From contig CP137319.1 of assembly GCA_033182465.1 (NCBI GenBank), positions 62,001 through 126,000 of the forward strand: DNA of 64,000 bases, read 5' to 3'. Both the position numbers and the translations under genes were made by a program. Numbering within the stretch: position 1 is the first letter of the stretch; the number at the start of each line of letters is the position of its first letter. Under the pieces are notes generated by a model. It had not been told where the DNA came from. It worked only from the letters and a program-made list of their open reading frames with translations, and ran no database searches. The DNA comes from Sanghuangporus weigelae. Taxonomy: Eukaryota; Basidiomycota; Agaricomycetes; Hymenochaetales; Hymenochaetaceae. Shown in pieces: positions 33,651-44,700 of this stretch.

Positions 33651-36600
33651 TTATTCAGCGAAGGTCCAAATAAAGTCTGAGAATGCTTCTAGATATTCCT
33701 CCTCACCATTGTCCTCAGGCTTAGCGCTTGCGTTCATCATTATATCGCCGACTTCATTTAGCGTCAACTCGGCCTGCCAGCTAAGTACATCTATGTCAGT
33801 GAATTAGTGCATGGCCAGGTCTCAGCAGGAACTCACTTCTCCGAAATTATGCCCCTAATGTGCGCGTCTGCGATTCGCTGCACTTCATTGGCAACCGAGC
33901 GCACTCCGTAGTTCACGTCGTATGATGCCGCCAGCTTTCGGACAACTAGACGAACAGCAAGATGCTTTCTCAGAAATGCCATCTTTAAAAGGAAGAATTA
34001 GTTACGTACCTTCGTCGGTCCAGGTTAGCTTGATTTTATGTTTCTCTTCCGCTCGCTTACACCACATAGCCAACTCGCGCTGGACAGCGACCTCAATTTC
34101 GTCCTTGTTCAAAGGCAAGAATACGACGATCTGGTTGATGCGTCCAATGAACTCATCCCGCTTCAGGTGCTGTTTAAGCTGCGGACGAATCGAGCGTGTG
34201 AACTCTTGTATTAGATGAACATAGGATTCGAGACGTCCTTCTTCCTCATACTGCATTACCGACTGCCGAAGCCTAGGTGCTGCTCTCTTAATCTCCTCCC
34301 CAGCGATATTTGACGTCATGATGAAGATAGCATCCTTGCAGTAAATCGTTCCATCCTGTTCAAAGATGAAGTATAGGTCAGCTCATTAGATCCGTCGATG
34401 GAGAGGAAGGTAATATAGATGCCTTTGAATCCGTGATACGTCCATCATCAAAGAGTCGCAAGAACGTAGTGAGCACGTCTGGATGGGCCTTCTCAATCTC
34501 ATCCAACAGAACAACGGCTCTAGAATTCGCTTGTAACGGCTGCGTCAATGCTCCACCATCCCCGTATCCCTGGGATCATTACATTATGGCTTGGAATTAT
34601 TCTCATAGGATAGACGTACCGCATAACTCTTCGGAGCGCGTACATGTCCAATCAGAGACCTTTCCATATATCAGCAGAATCGAGACATACCAATGAGATT
34701 CTGCACGGTATGCCGCTCTTGATACTCACTCATGTCGAGCCTCACGAAACAGGAATCCTTCTCCAGATTGGTGACACTTTGGCCCTTGTCCGTTGCAAGT
34801 CCATCTTTTCCATGAAGGAAAAGGGCCAGCTGTTTCGCCAACTCTGTCTTCCCAACTCCCGAACTACCGAGGAAGAGCATCGTGAGCGGTCGATCAGGAT
34901 CTACCCATCCACCTTCGCGCAATCGGATGGCATTCGCTATTAAGTGGATTGGCCCGTGTTGACCAACGAGTTTCTCACCGATCTTGTCTTCCAGTCCAAG
35001 CAAAGTGTCTATGAGGACGGAAGTTGACTTGGAATCAATAGTTGAACAAAAAGAGTGTCTAAGTGCGTACCCGTGGATACTTTCGCGGAAGGAATGTTAC
35101 TTTTATCCTTATCCTCATCTCCATCCTCGTCTGAATCGGATTCATCGTCTGAGAACAAGACGCTAGAGGTCGCGTCATTTGGCTCCCTCTCCTTATTATC
35201 TTCCTTTGGACGTTCTTCAACCGACGTCTTCCTTCTCTCTTCCTCCTCTCTTCCTCCACTTTCAGGAGGCGTGCAAACGTGCTTTTCATTTCATCGGCAC
35301 CCTCTCCCGCTTCGCGAATCAGCTCTTCAGGTCTCCTGCCTTGACTGTCTTTAACGGTCCAATCAGCACCAGCTTCCAGAAGCATTTTCGCAATATCCAT
35401 ATCCTTGACAAGGCACGCGTAATGAAGAGGAGTCGCTTTCCTCACATGGTGGTATGGGACTGTCGGAGGTACGAAAAGGATATCCGTTCCCTCAGACGAC
35501 ATGGCATCCATGCAACAGTGGTTTCTCGGGTTGTGCAACAAGTCAGACTCCGATCTGCGCTTGTCGCATCTGTTCACCAAGGTCTTGTTCGTCGAGATCA
35601 GCAATTCGACAAAGCGACGTCGTTGAAGGAGGACGGCCATATGAAGGAGGGTGACATGGGTGCATGCTTTCTTTGAAGCAAGTTTATGATTCCTTTTGAT
35701 GGTGCTATTTCAATTGACCATGTCAGAACCTGACGAAGAAATAACCTCTGGGTACCATACTCACCGCTCAAAAAGTTCATATCTGTCCTTCCACATCAAT
35801 TTAACGAGCTCAAGAAAACCGGTGTAATCTATCAAATAAAATGATTGCGATTCGTTCGTGCGCCATCAGAGAACCGAGCAGACCTGGTTGCCTACCTCTA
35901 AAGAATTCATCCTTTCTCTTCCATTCATTATAGAGGCGTTTGAAAGTCGCAATAGCCTCCGCATTCTCCTCGAACTTGAAGTAAACGATTGGCTTGCGAC
36001 CTTTTTGGTCCTTTATCTTAAAACCAGCACCATTTTCAGCAAGCAGGCAGATGATTTCGACGTTTCCAGTCATAGCAGCAAAATGCAGAGGGCTTGCCCC
36101 GTTTAAGCTATCAACGTTGGATCCAAGTTCACGTTCCCGTTCCCGTCCATCATAAAAAGGGTTGTACTCGAATAGGACGTTGACGTCCACTCTAGGACAC
36201 GCGAGTACATCCTTGACGAGTTTGCTATCCCCAGTCAGGACAGCGGCATGTAAGGGGTGCCAACCTCCTTCATGTTCTTTACCAGCGAGGGACGGCCTAT
36301 TTTCCAGGATGCTGTGTATCAAGAAATTGCGACATTGATAAGCGCCCGTTCATGAATAGTTACCTGATAACCTTACCTGGATACCTTTTCAACATCACGA
36401 TGTACTATTGCCCTACAAAGCAACTGTACAGGATTGAGCACGCTCGAGGACTCGTCGGCGGCCTCGGAAGTACGGCTTGAAGCCGTGGACTCGTTATCTT
36501 GAGAGTCGGGCAGTGAGATCGCCGGAACCTCGCTGCATTCTTCATCTTGGGCAGAGGACCCATCCGTAGGCAGAGCCAAGACTTTTGAATGCACGTCTTG

Positions 36601-36726
36601 GATTGATGTTGTTCCTCGTAAGAGAGAGAGCAAGGTGCGAAATAATTCCTGCGCAGTAGCCAAGAGCAAGAAAACCCGCTTGACGACCTCCGGGATAGAC
36701 TCGAGTTGTTTTTCGGTAGTAGACAT
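33651..36726 (-). pseudogene. ANK-AAA+ array copy 5, probably inactivated recently
   Basis: Starts MSTTEKQLESIPEVVK at 36726 and ends ...FSDFIWTFAE at 33651; all domains are present and mostly readable. Three features argue against a working copy. In the charged linker (about 35230-35300, a purine-rich tract) the ankyrin frame runs to a stop, while the acidic linker and the AAA+ part lie in another frame with no convincing intron between. The acceptor of the pore-loop microexon has lost its AG (TAC before GCGCTCC, near 34640). The donor after [10 protein letters not shown] has changed from GT to GC near 34420. Walker A (GSSGVGKTE), Walker B ([13 protein letters not shown]), IFIMTSN and [14 protein letters not shown] are intact. 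A GC-AG intron and a real N-terminal ankyrin-only product remain possible, so the call is less certain than for copies 2 and 3. Confidence 0.65.
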
Positions 36727-36780
36727 TATGTTGCGCAGCTAAGAAAGTTGTGATGCGGAGGATGGCGAGAAAGCGATTCC

Positions 36781-36787
36781 TTTATAA
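36781..36787 (-). promoter_or_regulatory. TATA box, array copy 5
   Basis: TTATAAA on the minus strand, 55 bases before the ATG at 36726, with TTCGGGCGATG just upstream. Confidence 0.55.
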
Positions 36788-37769
36788 CATCGCCCGAATT
36801 TGAATAAAGGACATGCTCACGACTCCGGATACGCAATAGCTGTGTCGGCTCGCCACTAAAGTAGCTGTGTAACAGATTTCGATACATGTGAGCTGATAAT
36901 AGAACTCCGGAGGTCAAAGGAGCTCTATCCGAATGATGCATCTACACCGAGGGCCAAAACACTCTTCTTCTGGAGGCGCCGTGATCGGGAATAGCATATT
37001 GCTGGTTTGATAGGTCAAATTCTGCAACCTTAAAAGCCTAGATAGGGACTTACATTCTTCGAGGATTATGATGCAATCGAGGATAAATGAACAATTCGAA
37101 ATATAAGAGCAAACATGCTGAATCTCTGCTGATCGCATTAAACCTTGCCAATTTATTGGCCAAGTCTTCCGAAAGTCTGTGCTAAATTCAGTCCAGTGCG
37201 TTAGAGTTCATGAACTGGAAGCACAGACATGGGCGTGACGCTCTAGCATATTAAGCAATAAAGATGCAGAAAGGAGCAACCTTCCGACTCCAACGGTACG
37301 GAGCGAGATCCGATAAAGATTGTGGGCCCATGCGTGGTCAACACTGTGGTGTTAGCGCGGACTCGAGGCATCCAAGCATCGCTTGACCCAGGTGCAATCA
37401 TTCGTGGCTGCTCCGGCGTCTGAATAGTCTCTATACTAGACCACATGCGACGGTGCGGCCAATAAACATCTCACTGTGGTCAAGAAGAGACCATGAATGA
37501 TTAAAACCGTCAAGATCAGTTGTTGTAAAGCCGACTTTAGAAAGCAGAAGTCCTTCGAGAGACTGCTTTGAGATAGGACTGATATTTCGATGGCTTCAAG
37601 CCGACTTCCCGTGATTAAAGTTCCAGATGACGAACATGGCGCGAAATTGGAATCATCAAACAAACAAAGCCGTCACTACAACGATCGATCGTGACACTAC
37701 GTGGGAAATGAAAGTCACGTCCTGTTCTGACGTCCGCAGTGATTAAATTCTACATTATTTGGCTGCACG
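36788..37769. other. Divergent spacer, array copy 5 / COPE
   Basis: About 1 kb shared by the promoters of array copy 5 (minus) and COPE (plus). No gene recognised. Homology with the decayed COPE copy begins close to 37750. Confidence 0.5.
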
Positions 37770-38896
37770 ATGGACTCGTCAGATTTATACCACGTAAAAC
37801 AGCAATTCACTCTTGGTACGGTCATTTCATCTCAGTAATTACTTGGAAATGTAATATTTATTCCGCAGGCGCGTACAAGTCTCTCGCGAGCCTCACCCTC
37901 CCAGACGTCTCCTCTCCGGACTACGTGTCATTAACGTTCTACAAAGCCCGCTCTCTCATAGCTCTCGGTCGTGCATCCAACGTTCTACAACTCATCTCGC
38001 CAAACTCCGACTCTCTTTCTCTCAAAGCAGTTCGTGCTTTGGCAAAGTACGTACAAGAGGAAGAAGGAGATGGGGATAGAGATGCTCCCTTGGAAGAACT
38101 GAGAGATTTGTGCGTGGAAGTTGAGGGAGATGAAGTGGATGTGAAGGAGAGGTGGAACGTACGCGTTGTTGCTGCAACTGCTTTTGCTCGTGCGGGAGAG
38201 ATCGAGGAGGCGCTTGAAACGTTGGGTGTAGGTACTAACAACGAGTCTCTCGAAGCGTGGGTGGCCACTCATTTTCAGCTACCGCTTGGACAGAACTAAC
38301 TCTGCCCGCTAGTATCTCACTAGTCGTCCAAATCTACCTCTCCATTTCCCGACCCGACCTGGCAAAGAAAGAACACAGCCGCGCACTCAGCTGGGCAGAA
38401 GACGATCTCCTCCTCCAATCCATCGAAGCCTTCCTCGGTCTCTCCACAGGAACAGACGCTTATGCAGACTGCACCGCCTTCTACACAGAGCAACTCGGCA
38501 ACCCTTCACTCGCTTCGTCGCATTTGCTCACGTCGCGTGGAGTGAGCAGGCTGATGAAGGGCGAGGTGGGAAGTGCGCGTTCAGATTTGGAAGAGGTGCT
38601 GAGGAATAGTGAGAACGAAGAGAAGGAAGAAGGAGAGGAGGAAGCACTTTGTGCTGCTGTTGTTGCTGCTGGACTTGACGGGGCGAAGAAAGGCGAAGCG
38701 GAAGAGTTATTCAGGTAGGAGCTCATTTTCTCTTGTTCCGAATGAATATTGCTTTCTGATGTATTTCTCTAGTCGACTTCAGAAAAAGTATCCATCCAAC
38801 CCTCTCGTCCGAGATGTTCAAGAAAAGAGCGTCTTATTCGACGAACTTGTGCCCAAGTTTGAGGTGCCTCCATTAGCCATAGCTTCACGAGCATAA
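37770..38896 (+). CDS. COPE: Coatomer subunit epsilon (COPI coat)
   Basis: Alpha-solenoid subunit of the COPI coat that stabilises alpha-COP in Golgi-to-ER transport (yeast Sec28). Exon 1 is MDSSDLYHVKQQFTL at 37770-37815, intron 37816-37868, then YKSLASLTLPDVSSPDYVS, the conserved start of the TPR-like domain. The second intron, 38257-38312, joins NNESLEA to ISLVVQIYLSISRPDLA, a family hallmark. The third, 38715-38772, joins EELF to SRLQKKYPSNPLVRDV. The end KFEVPPLAIASRA is typical. About 290 residues, the usual length. All introns are GT-AG and in frame. A decayed second copy lies at 44720-46260. Confidence 0.94.
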
Positions 38897-39248
38897 ACTA
38901 CTTCGTTTTTCCCTGTAGATCGTCTTTTCTCGATTAAATATTCATGGGCTTGCATGTTCACTCTTCCAGGACAAATTGTAATTGGTGGTAATATTTGATC
39001 GGACGACTAGCACTGAAAAGGTGAAAAAAAATGTATAAATTATGTTTATGTGAAAGTTATTTTCCCAAGGCACACAACCGGACTTGGGCACGATCCTCCA
39101 CATGCATAAGAATATTAAGATAGTACAAAACGTCCGTATAAAGCAACGGACGTGTTCAACGCGCTTTTTTACCACCTTTCGTGTCTACGGAAGTGACTCG
39201 ACGTTGACCTAGTCCTTGAGAAGGCATAAGAGGTAAAAGCTTGGATAA

Positions 39249-40894
39249 ATGACGCGTATGGTCGACTCTGATTCAGGCAAGGTATATCGAGCAGCAGGTC
39301 CGTATCCTACACGCTCTTTTATTTCCAACATCTCAACAATAAGAGCTACGACATAGGCCTCCACGAAAGTTATCACATCGCGCGTCAGAATGCCGGACTC
39401 GACAGCTGTGTCGTCGTCGCGGCGCGTTTTATCCGCGTAGACCCTACTTCCACATCTCCTACTAGCGGGAATGAAAAGCTAAGCAAGGAAGAAGTCTACC
39501 AAGCAGTTGTGCACGCTCTTAAGACACATGCTGCTCTTTCTGCTCGTGCCGTCAGGCAGAGTGAGGGGAAGAAAAAAAGTGCGAAGGTGGAGAAGGAAGT
39601 GTATGTCTTTGAGAGGATGGAACACGTCAACCTCGAGAAGGCGGTTCGTTTTCTGAACGAAACTGACGGGAGCAATCCTGGTGAAGATGTTGTAGGACTG
39701 ATCCAGCGTGAATTCACCCAATCAATGGCATCGGTCGCCTCTGTCTCCGAAGCCAGCTCATATGGGGACAAAGACAAAGTATGCGACGAGGACAAACCTC
39801 TCTGGCGACTGACCGTGACAGCACAGAATCTACTTATATTTGCATGGCATCACTGCCTAGGCGACGGACAATCCGGTCTCGCATTCTTCCGTTCTATCCT
39901 CGAAGGGCTCAACAACAACGATCCACCCTCTACTCTCCCAGTCGAGTTCAACCCAAAAGTTGTCAAAATTCCAACAGACTTGAAGCTCACGCCTCGTCTC
40001 GAAGACCTAACGGATTTATCCGTATCATTGCGCACGCTCATCGTCGCCCTCACAGGTCTCTTCATCCCTCCTTCATGGACCTCCGCACGCAGGATATGGA
40101 CAGGTAACCAGGTTCCATCGATTATCCCACCCTATCTCACGCGTGCAAGACTTCTGTCCATCCCTTCCGATCGTGTATCGCGCATTCTCGCTGCAGCGCG
40201 CAGGCACCAAACCACCCTCACTGCGGTTCTCTATTTCCTTGCCGTGGGTGTACTCTCGGACCTGATCGCTCAGAAGAACAGTAACGGAGAGTGGAAGGAA
40301 CTATCAATAGGCGTGCCTGTATCACTCCGCCCACTCGCTGAGATCCCACCTACATTAATGAGCGAAATGGTATCAACTCATCGCTCCACTCCTCTTCTTG
40401 CACCTCCTTCCCCGAGCTCCGGCGGACACCCAGACAGCCTGTTCCTCTGGTCTCGCGCATCGTCTTTCTCCAGAACTCTGCACGCATCGATACCGAAATC
40501 TCGAGAACTGATCGGAACGATAAAGTACCTAAACGGGAAGTACGAGCCCTTCTTCAAAGGAAAGCTGGGAAAGAAACGGGAACTGTGTTTGGAGATTTCG
40601 AACCTTGGTGCTTTCAAGCTCGCGGCCAGTCCTCATTCTCAGAGTTCCTCGACTTCCGAGCCGAGAAAGTGGATGATAACAGAGACCTTTTTCGCGCAGG
40701 ACGACGGGACGATCGGGGCAGCGCTGAAGATGAACGTCGTTGGCTCACCGACTGGAACTGTTTACGTTGTCGTGACGTGGGGCAAAGATGCCGTGGACGA
40801 TGCATTCGCTGAGGCTTTCGTAAAGCAATTAACGGACGCAGTGGACGGGCTGGACACCGAGTTGCAAAGCGAGAGTGGAGAGAAGTCGGGGTAG
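39249..40894 (+). CDS. Alcohol O-acetyltransferase-like enzyme (AATase, HxxxDG fold), about 527 aa
   Basis: Predicted acyl-CoA-dependent acyltransferase of the ATF1/AATase family (related to condensation and chloramphenicol acetyltransferase folds), which esterifies alcohols or related acceptors. The catalytic motif HHCLGDG lies in FAWHHCLGDGQSGLAF near residue 175. The early block GLHESYHIARQNAGLDS fits the family's N-terminal substrate-channel region, and the later SIGVPVSLRPL supports the second half. Start choice: ATG 39249 gives MTRMVDSDSGK, intron 39282-39343 (GTATAT...AATAAG, branch CTCAAC), then SYDIGLHESY in frame; without this intron no ATG precedes the conserved N-terminus. The second exon is open for 516 codons. 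The gene follows COPE on the same strand by about 350 bases. Two decayed copies lie downstream. The acceptor alcohol is not predictable. Confidence 0.82.
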
Positions 40895-40999
40895 AACAGA
40901 TCAAGGATCAAAGGAGAAATTCCCTTGCGTCTCATACGCCTGATCATCTGAGAACCTGATAGGTAGCGGAAAATCTCAACCATCACACTGGCGAGAAAG

Positions 41000-41396
41000 A
41001 ACTTCAACTTTCGACTTTGGCAGGCTCGATTGATCAGAAAGTTTCGCACGTACATGCTCGATGGATGCGAGTACCTGTACACGATGTAACATTCGTAGGA
41101 TAAACACCAGTCTCGAGAGTAAATATTCCTCCGGAAGCTCGATGATTCGAATAACGATACCTGTGTCCTGGAGTCGGTCACGAGCCTCTTCCATTGTTTC
41201 GCCCTTGATGACCATGAGCTCGATTACAGAAAAGGGCGGAGGTCCAAACAGAGTCATAGACGTCCTCATAGTGGCTAGCGAAGCGCGACCGAAGATCCTG
41301 AAAATGCGTGTGGACAACATCTAGGGCGTTGTCGGTCTTGTCCGAGAAGAAGAAGGCACATTGTATAATAAGACTTATAACAAAACTTATGTTCAT
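41000..41396 (-). pseudogene. Decayed N-terminal part of the membrane-protein family (parent at 50.1-51.8 kb)
   Basis: MNISFVISLIIQCAFFF at 41396 aligns with MNIGIFAPVLTFILHYAFMF of the gene starting at 51832. DNALDVVHTHFQDLRS aligns with DGALAVFNDFQSHY, and IRIIELPEEYL in another frame with PRVIDIPDEL. The upstream flanks also match: CATGCCAGTATAAAACCGG here, CATGCCAATATAAATCCGG there. The frame is lost after about 60 codons. No known function. Confidence 0.65.
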
Positions 41397-42049
41397 GTTT
41401 GCGCGCAGCGCAAAGTGGAGGTAGCGAGCGAAGAAAGGAGGAGGCTGTGGCAGGAGCCCGTCCGGTTTTATACTGGCATGGGTCGGCCGCTGACAGTAGC
41501 TCAAATGTTTTGAATGCCAGCCCAGTAGGCTGGCATTCAGAATATGACAATATTTATGCTATTGAGCTACCCTCGGACTCGGGCCACTGTCCACTACGTG
41601 CAGCGCATTCTTAAGGCCAATCTACGTGCATCCACAGTATACAAAGAGTTGGCGATAGTGCGACTGCTGTGAAGTGCATCAACTTGGAGGCTTGGAGCGG
41701 AAGCAAAAGCTGATTTGAGAATTGAATTCAAGGACGTAAACGGCGATCAATTTCTTATCGCCGATCACTTCTTCCTACTTCCCAAAACTGATCTACTTAC
41801 GCGACTCGGAGAGAGGCATTACAGTCGGTCTGATTGGATTATTATTACATTTGGCCCTATTGGATTTCGAGGCGCACCGTACTGTACACGGAGATTTTGT
41901 TGCATGCTCAAAACAGGCAACTAGGCCTGTTCTTGAGTAGATAATAGATATGTGCATTTGGATTTCTTTTTGGATTTTTTTCGTTATTTTTGGTAACACT
42001 ATATAGAGGAGGTAACCAGAATCTTGTATTACAAGTTACACTAGACATC
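41397..42049. other. Flank between the two fragments of the membrane-protein family
   Basis: Upstream flank of the 41.0-41.4 kb fragment (TATA-like AGTATAAAA near 41465) followed by sequence I cannot assign. No gene recognised. Confidence 0.35.
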
Positions 42050-42720
42050 ACAACTTCCTCTGTATTACCATTACGGTTGCGCCCGTACAGGCACGTACAA
42101 TAACCTGGGTCTTGCCGTGCAACCCCTCGCATTCCCGCCTGGAGGATCCCTCTAGGTGTGAATCTTCGCAGATCTAGGGAACGGAAGGGAAAACCGGCAC
42201 TCCAGGTCACGTCCTAGGAAATACAGCAATAACCGTGACACGGTACGGACCGTGATGAAGACATAAAGGCAAGAAATTGGCCTCGTCATGACGACAAAAT
42301 TATACAACGGTGGTACTCTTCGTTCTCTGCGAAAACTCAAGTATGTTGCTACCCTATTCTCTTCCATGCTAACAAAAAAAAAAAAAACACTCATGTCGGT
42401 CATGGGCAGGATTACAATCTCCATGATTCCAACGCCTGCCGAGATAGTTGCGATGACCACAGTTCCTTCCAGCTCCACGCCAATATAAGATTCGAGTTGT
42501 TTGCTTCTCTAATTGTCCCCCGAGGTGGCAAATTGTGCCGAGCACTCTTTCACCTCGGCCATCCATCTACCGCACGAAGTCAACGTTTGCGAACTATTCG
42601 AGGAAAAGGTTCGGAAACAATTCATCTTCTTTACGAACCCCCTGTCCGAGAGCGTAAAAGGAATCGGTGAATCATTCCTTGACTGAAAGCACGTTATCAA
42701 GAGAACTCTCCAGAAATTTG
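42050..42720 (+). pseudogene. Inverted fragment of the membrane-protein family
   Basis: Plus-strand sequence matches the minus strand of the gene at 50.1-51.8 kb in order: GGAAGGGAAAACCGG near 42181, AGGAAATACAGCAA, CTTCGTTCTCTGCG, the intron end CATGTCGGTC...GGCAG, then GATTACAATC and TCGAGTTGTTTG. It continues into the region matching 49.8-50.0 kb. It is thus a body fragment in the opposite orientation to the N-terminal fragment at 41.0-41.4 kb. A run of 14 A at 42374-42387 interrupts the intron equivalent. Confidence 0.7.
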
Positions 42721-42869
42721 CAGTCGTACCTTAGTCACATATCCTGTGGACCAGACGAAGGTGGATCAGTCATACTGTCAGTGAGAGCGCTATACGAGGG
42801 AATGCAATTTATTGCATCCCAGAGATAGTAACCAATGGCGTGATTGCAGGGACAACTCACCGTGCCGTG

Positions 42870-44218
42870 ACATTGACCTACGCAAACAAGGTAGTTCGAA
42901 CGCAAGCCAAAAACTATCCTTCCGTTCATACATTGTACTGCAAATATGAAAGCGGGATCGGAACTACCGTCCGAATATCAAAGCAAGAAAGAATGAGACC
43001 GACCTGCAGAATCAAAAGAGTTGCCCAAGGTGTAGTTCCATGTCCTTATCAAGGTACTGGTAGTACCCCGTATAACGGAATCCTCATCACCATCATCGTA
43101 TCGGCAATCGCATTTCACAGTCAGTTCATGACTTCCGCTTACCGAAGAAGACATACCGTTTGAGTTTACCGGACGCACCAGGCGCGCGAAGGAGATTGGG
43201 CAGCGAGTGAACAGTTTTGAGGACGGAACTCATGACCTGGTGTACATATACACATCAGTAGCTGGTTTACCCCGAGAACTTACGGGAATCGCGCTTCCGA
43301 CCGTCAATCTCATCCATGTGACGACGACGTGAAATGACTGGTCAAGAATAGAATCTATCCTCGACCGGTCATTTCACATTGTCGGCACATAGAGTCGAAG
43401 CTGCTCCGCGATCTCTGGATTCGAGTTCCATTCCGAGAGTATATCGAAGACTAGGCCTAGACCGGGAAGCATGTGCCCCGGCAGCCTGCAGGGGATGGAT
43501 TTGTTGTACGCTTCGGGCATATGCAGCACCTGCCTTACCCATGTCCGGAAGATTCACATTGTTGTAAGAGCCGTCTGCTAACCGCAAGGATGAAGGTGGA
43601 TGCATGAGGTCGTTGTATACTATGAAGTCCACCCATTACCGAATAAGTGATCAAAAGTAGAAATAGAGATTGATCAGCCTAAAAAGGTAAAGTTACGTTC
43701 GAACTTTAAGTGAACTTACACGATGAAACAACAACATTCTGCAGCTTTGTCTCAAGCTGGATGTCAGGTGGTGTGTTCGCCATCAACAGGAGGGAATTCT
43801 CGAGCTACACGATGCACAAAAAGTCAGGCATATTGACAACTTAGAGCCGGATGAGATGCGGTACCAGCATCTTGCGGTCATCGAGGTTATTGAGATTTCC
43901 GACAGAATCGAGAACACTGGATAGCATTTGAGGGTCCAAGGCGATAGAAGATCTTTCTTCGTCTACGCATGCACACAGTGTTACAAAAGGGATCTCAATA
44001 TCAGGTGACGAGCTCACGAGTCCCTTGGCCTTGGGAGTCTTCAATACATCTGAATGCGACCCGTTTCCGTTGGAAGCCGCGTCTGACGGTTTAGAGTCGC
44101 CAGACTTGTTCTTGGATAGAGGCATGAGCCGGCAGACGCAGTCACATAACACGAGGACAGTGTAGACGTACGTATATTGCGATGCACGACGCGTAAATCG
44201 ACGTTGCAGAGAGCTCAT
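42870..44218 (-). pseudogene. Ppo fatty-acid oxygenase pseudogene with large internal deletion
   Basis: Joins a copy of the 5' end of the intact Ppo gene (MSSLQRRFTRRAS at 44218, SKNKSGDSK, ALDPQMLSSVLDSVGNLNNL, DGSYNNVNLPDMGKAG near 43550) to a copy of its 3' end (about 42870-43260, covering the MSSVLKTV and YQYL regions). The whole heme-peroxidase core and most of the P450-like part, over 3 kb of the intact gene, are missing. A short block near 43270-43340 (CTTACGGGAATCGCGCT) instead matches the 49.68 kb region of the membrane-protein locus. No oxygenase activity is possible from this copy. Confidence 0.85.
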
Positions 44219-44700
44219 GGTGGTAGGGGGGAAAGAAGACCAGAGGGGTCGACATTCATCTGGCATGAAACAGGTCACTCTTTATACCGCACGCTGAGAG
44301 CTGCTCGGGTATTTGCAGACAAGCCGGAGCTCAATGCATGTGTCAAATATTGATCATGCGACAGTTCCAGATATCATACTGCATGGCAGAAGAAGATCAT
44401 CCTTCGGTCAAGTTGTCGGTTCAGATTCCAGTCCCAGAAATCAGACTTTCGCGCAACGTGAACTGACTCCACCAGAATCCTATTGGATACTTCCAAGCTG
44501 ACTATTGATTTACTGGTATAGGTGCATGTATGGAGATCCGCGGAAAACAGTGTGCAAGAAGCTGGAGAAGACCTCGAGGCGTCATGGAATCACGAAAGGA
44601 GCCACAATTTAGTGAAATCGTGACATCCGTAATTCCAATGTAGGGTGTACATGCCTTTTGTAGTAGGCACCAGGATTAATCTTCAGAATCAAGCAGTCAT
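44219..44700. repeat. Duplicated 5' flank of the Ppo gene
   Basis: About 44330-44640 matches 57710-58040 upstream of the intact Ppo gene (for example GTGTCAAATATTGA, CGGTTCAGATTCCAGTC, TATTGGATACTTCCAAGC). The duplication therefore covered the promoter as well as the gene. Confidence 0.8.

Noticed and set aside
39850-40904. Antisense frames over the acetyltransferase gene
   Set aside because: Shadows of a well-supported 516-codon coding exon; no motifs of their own.
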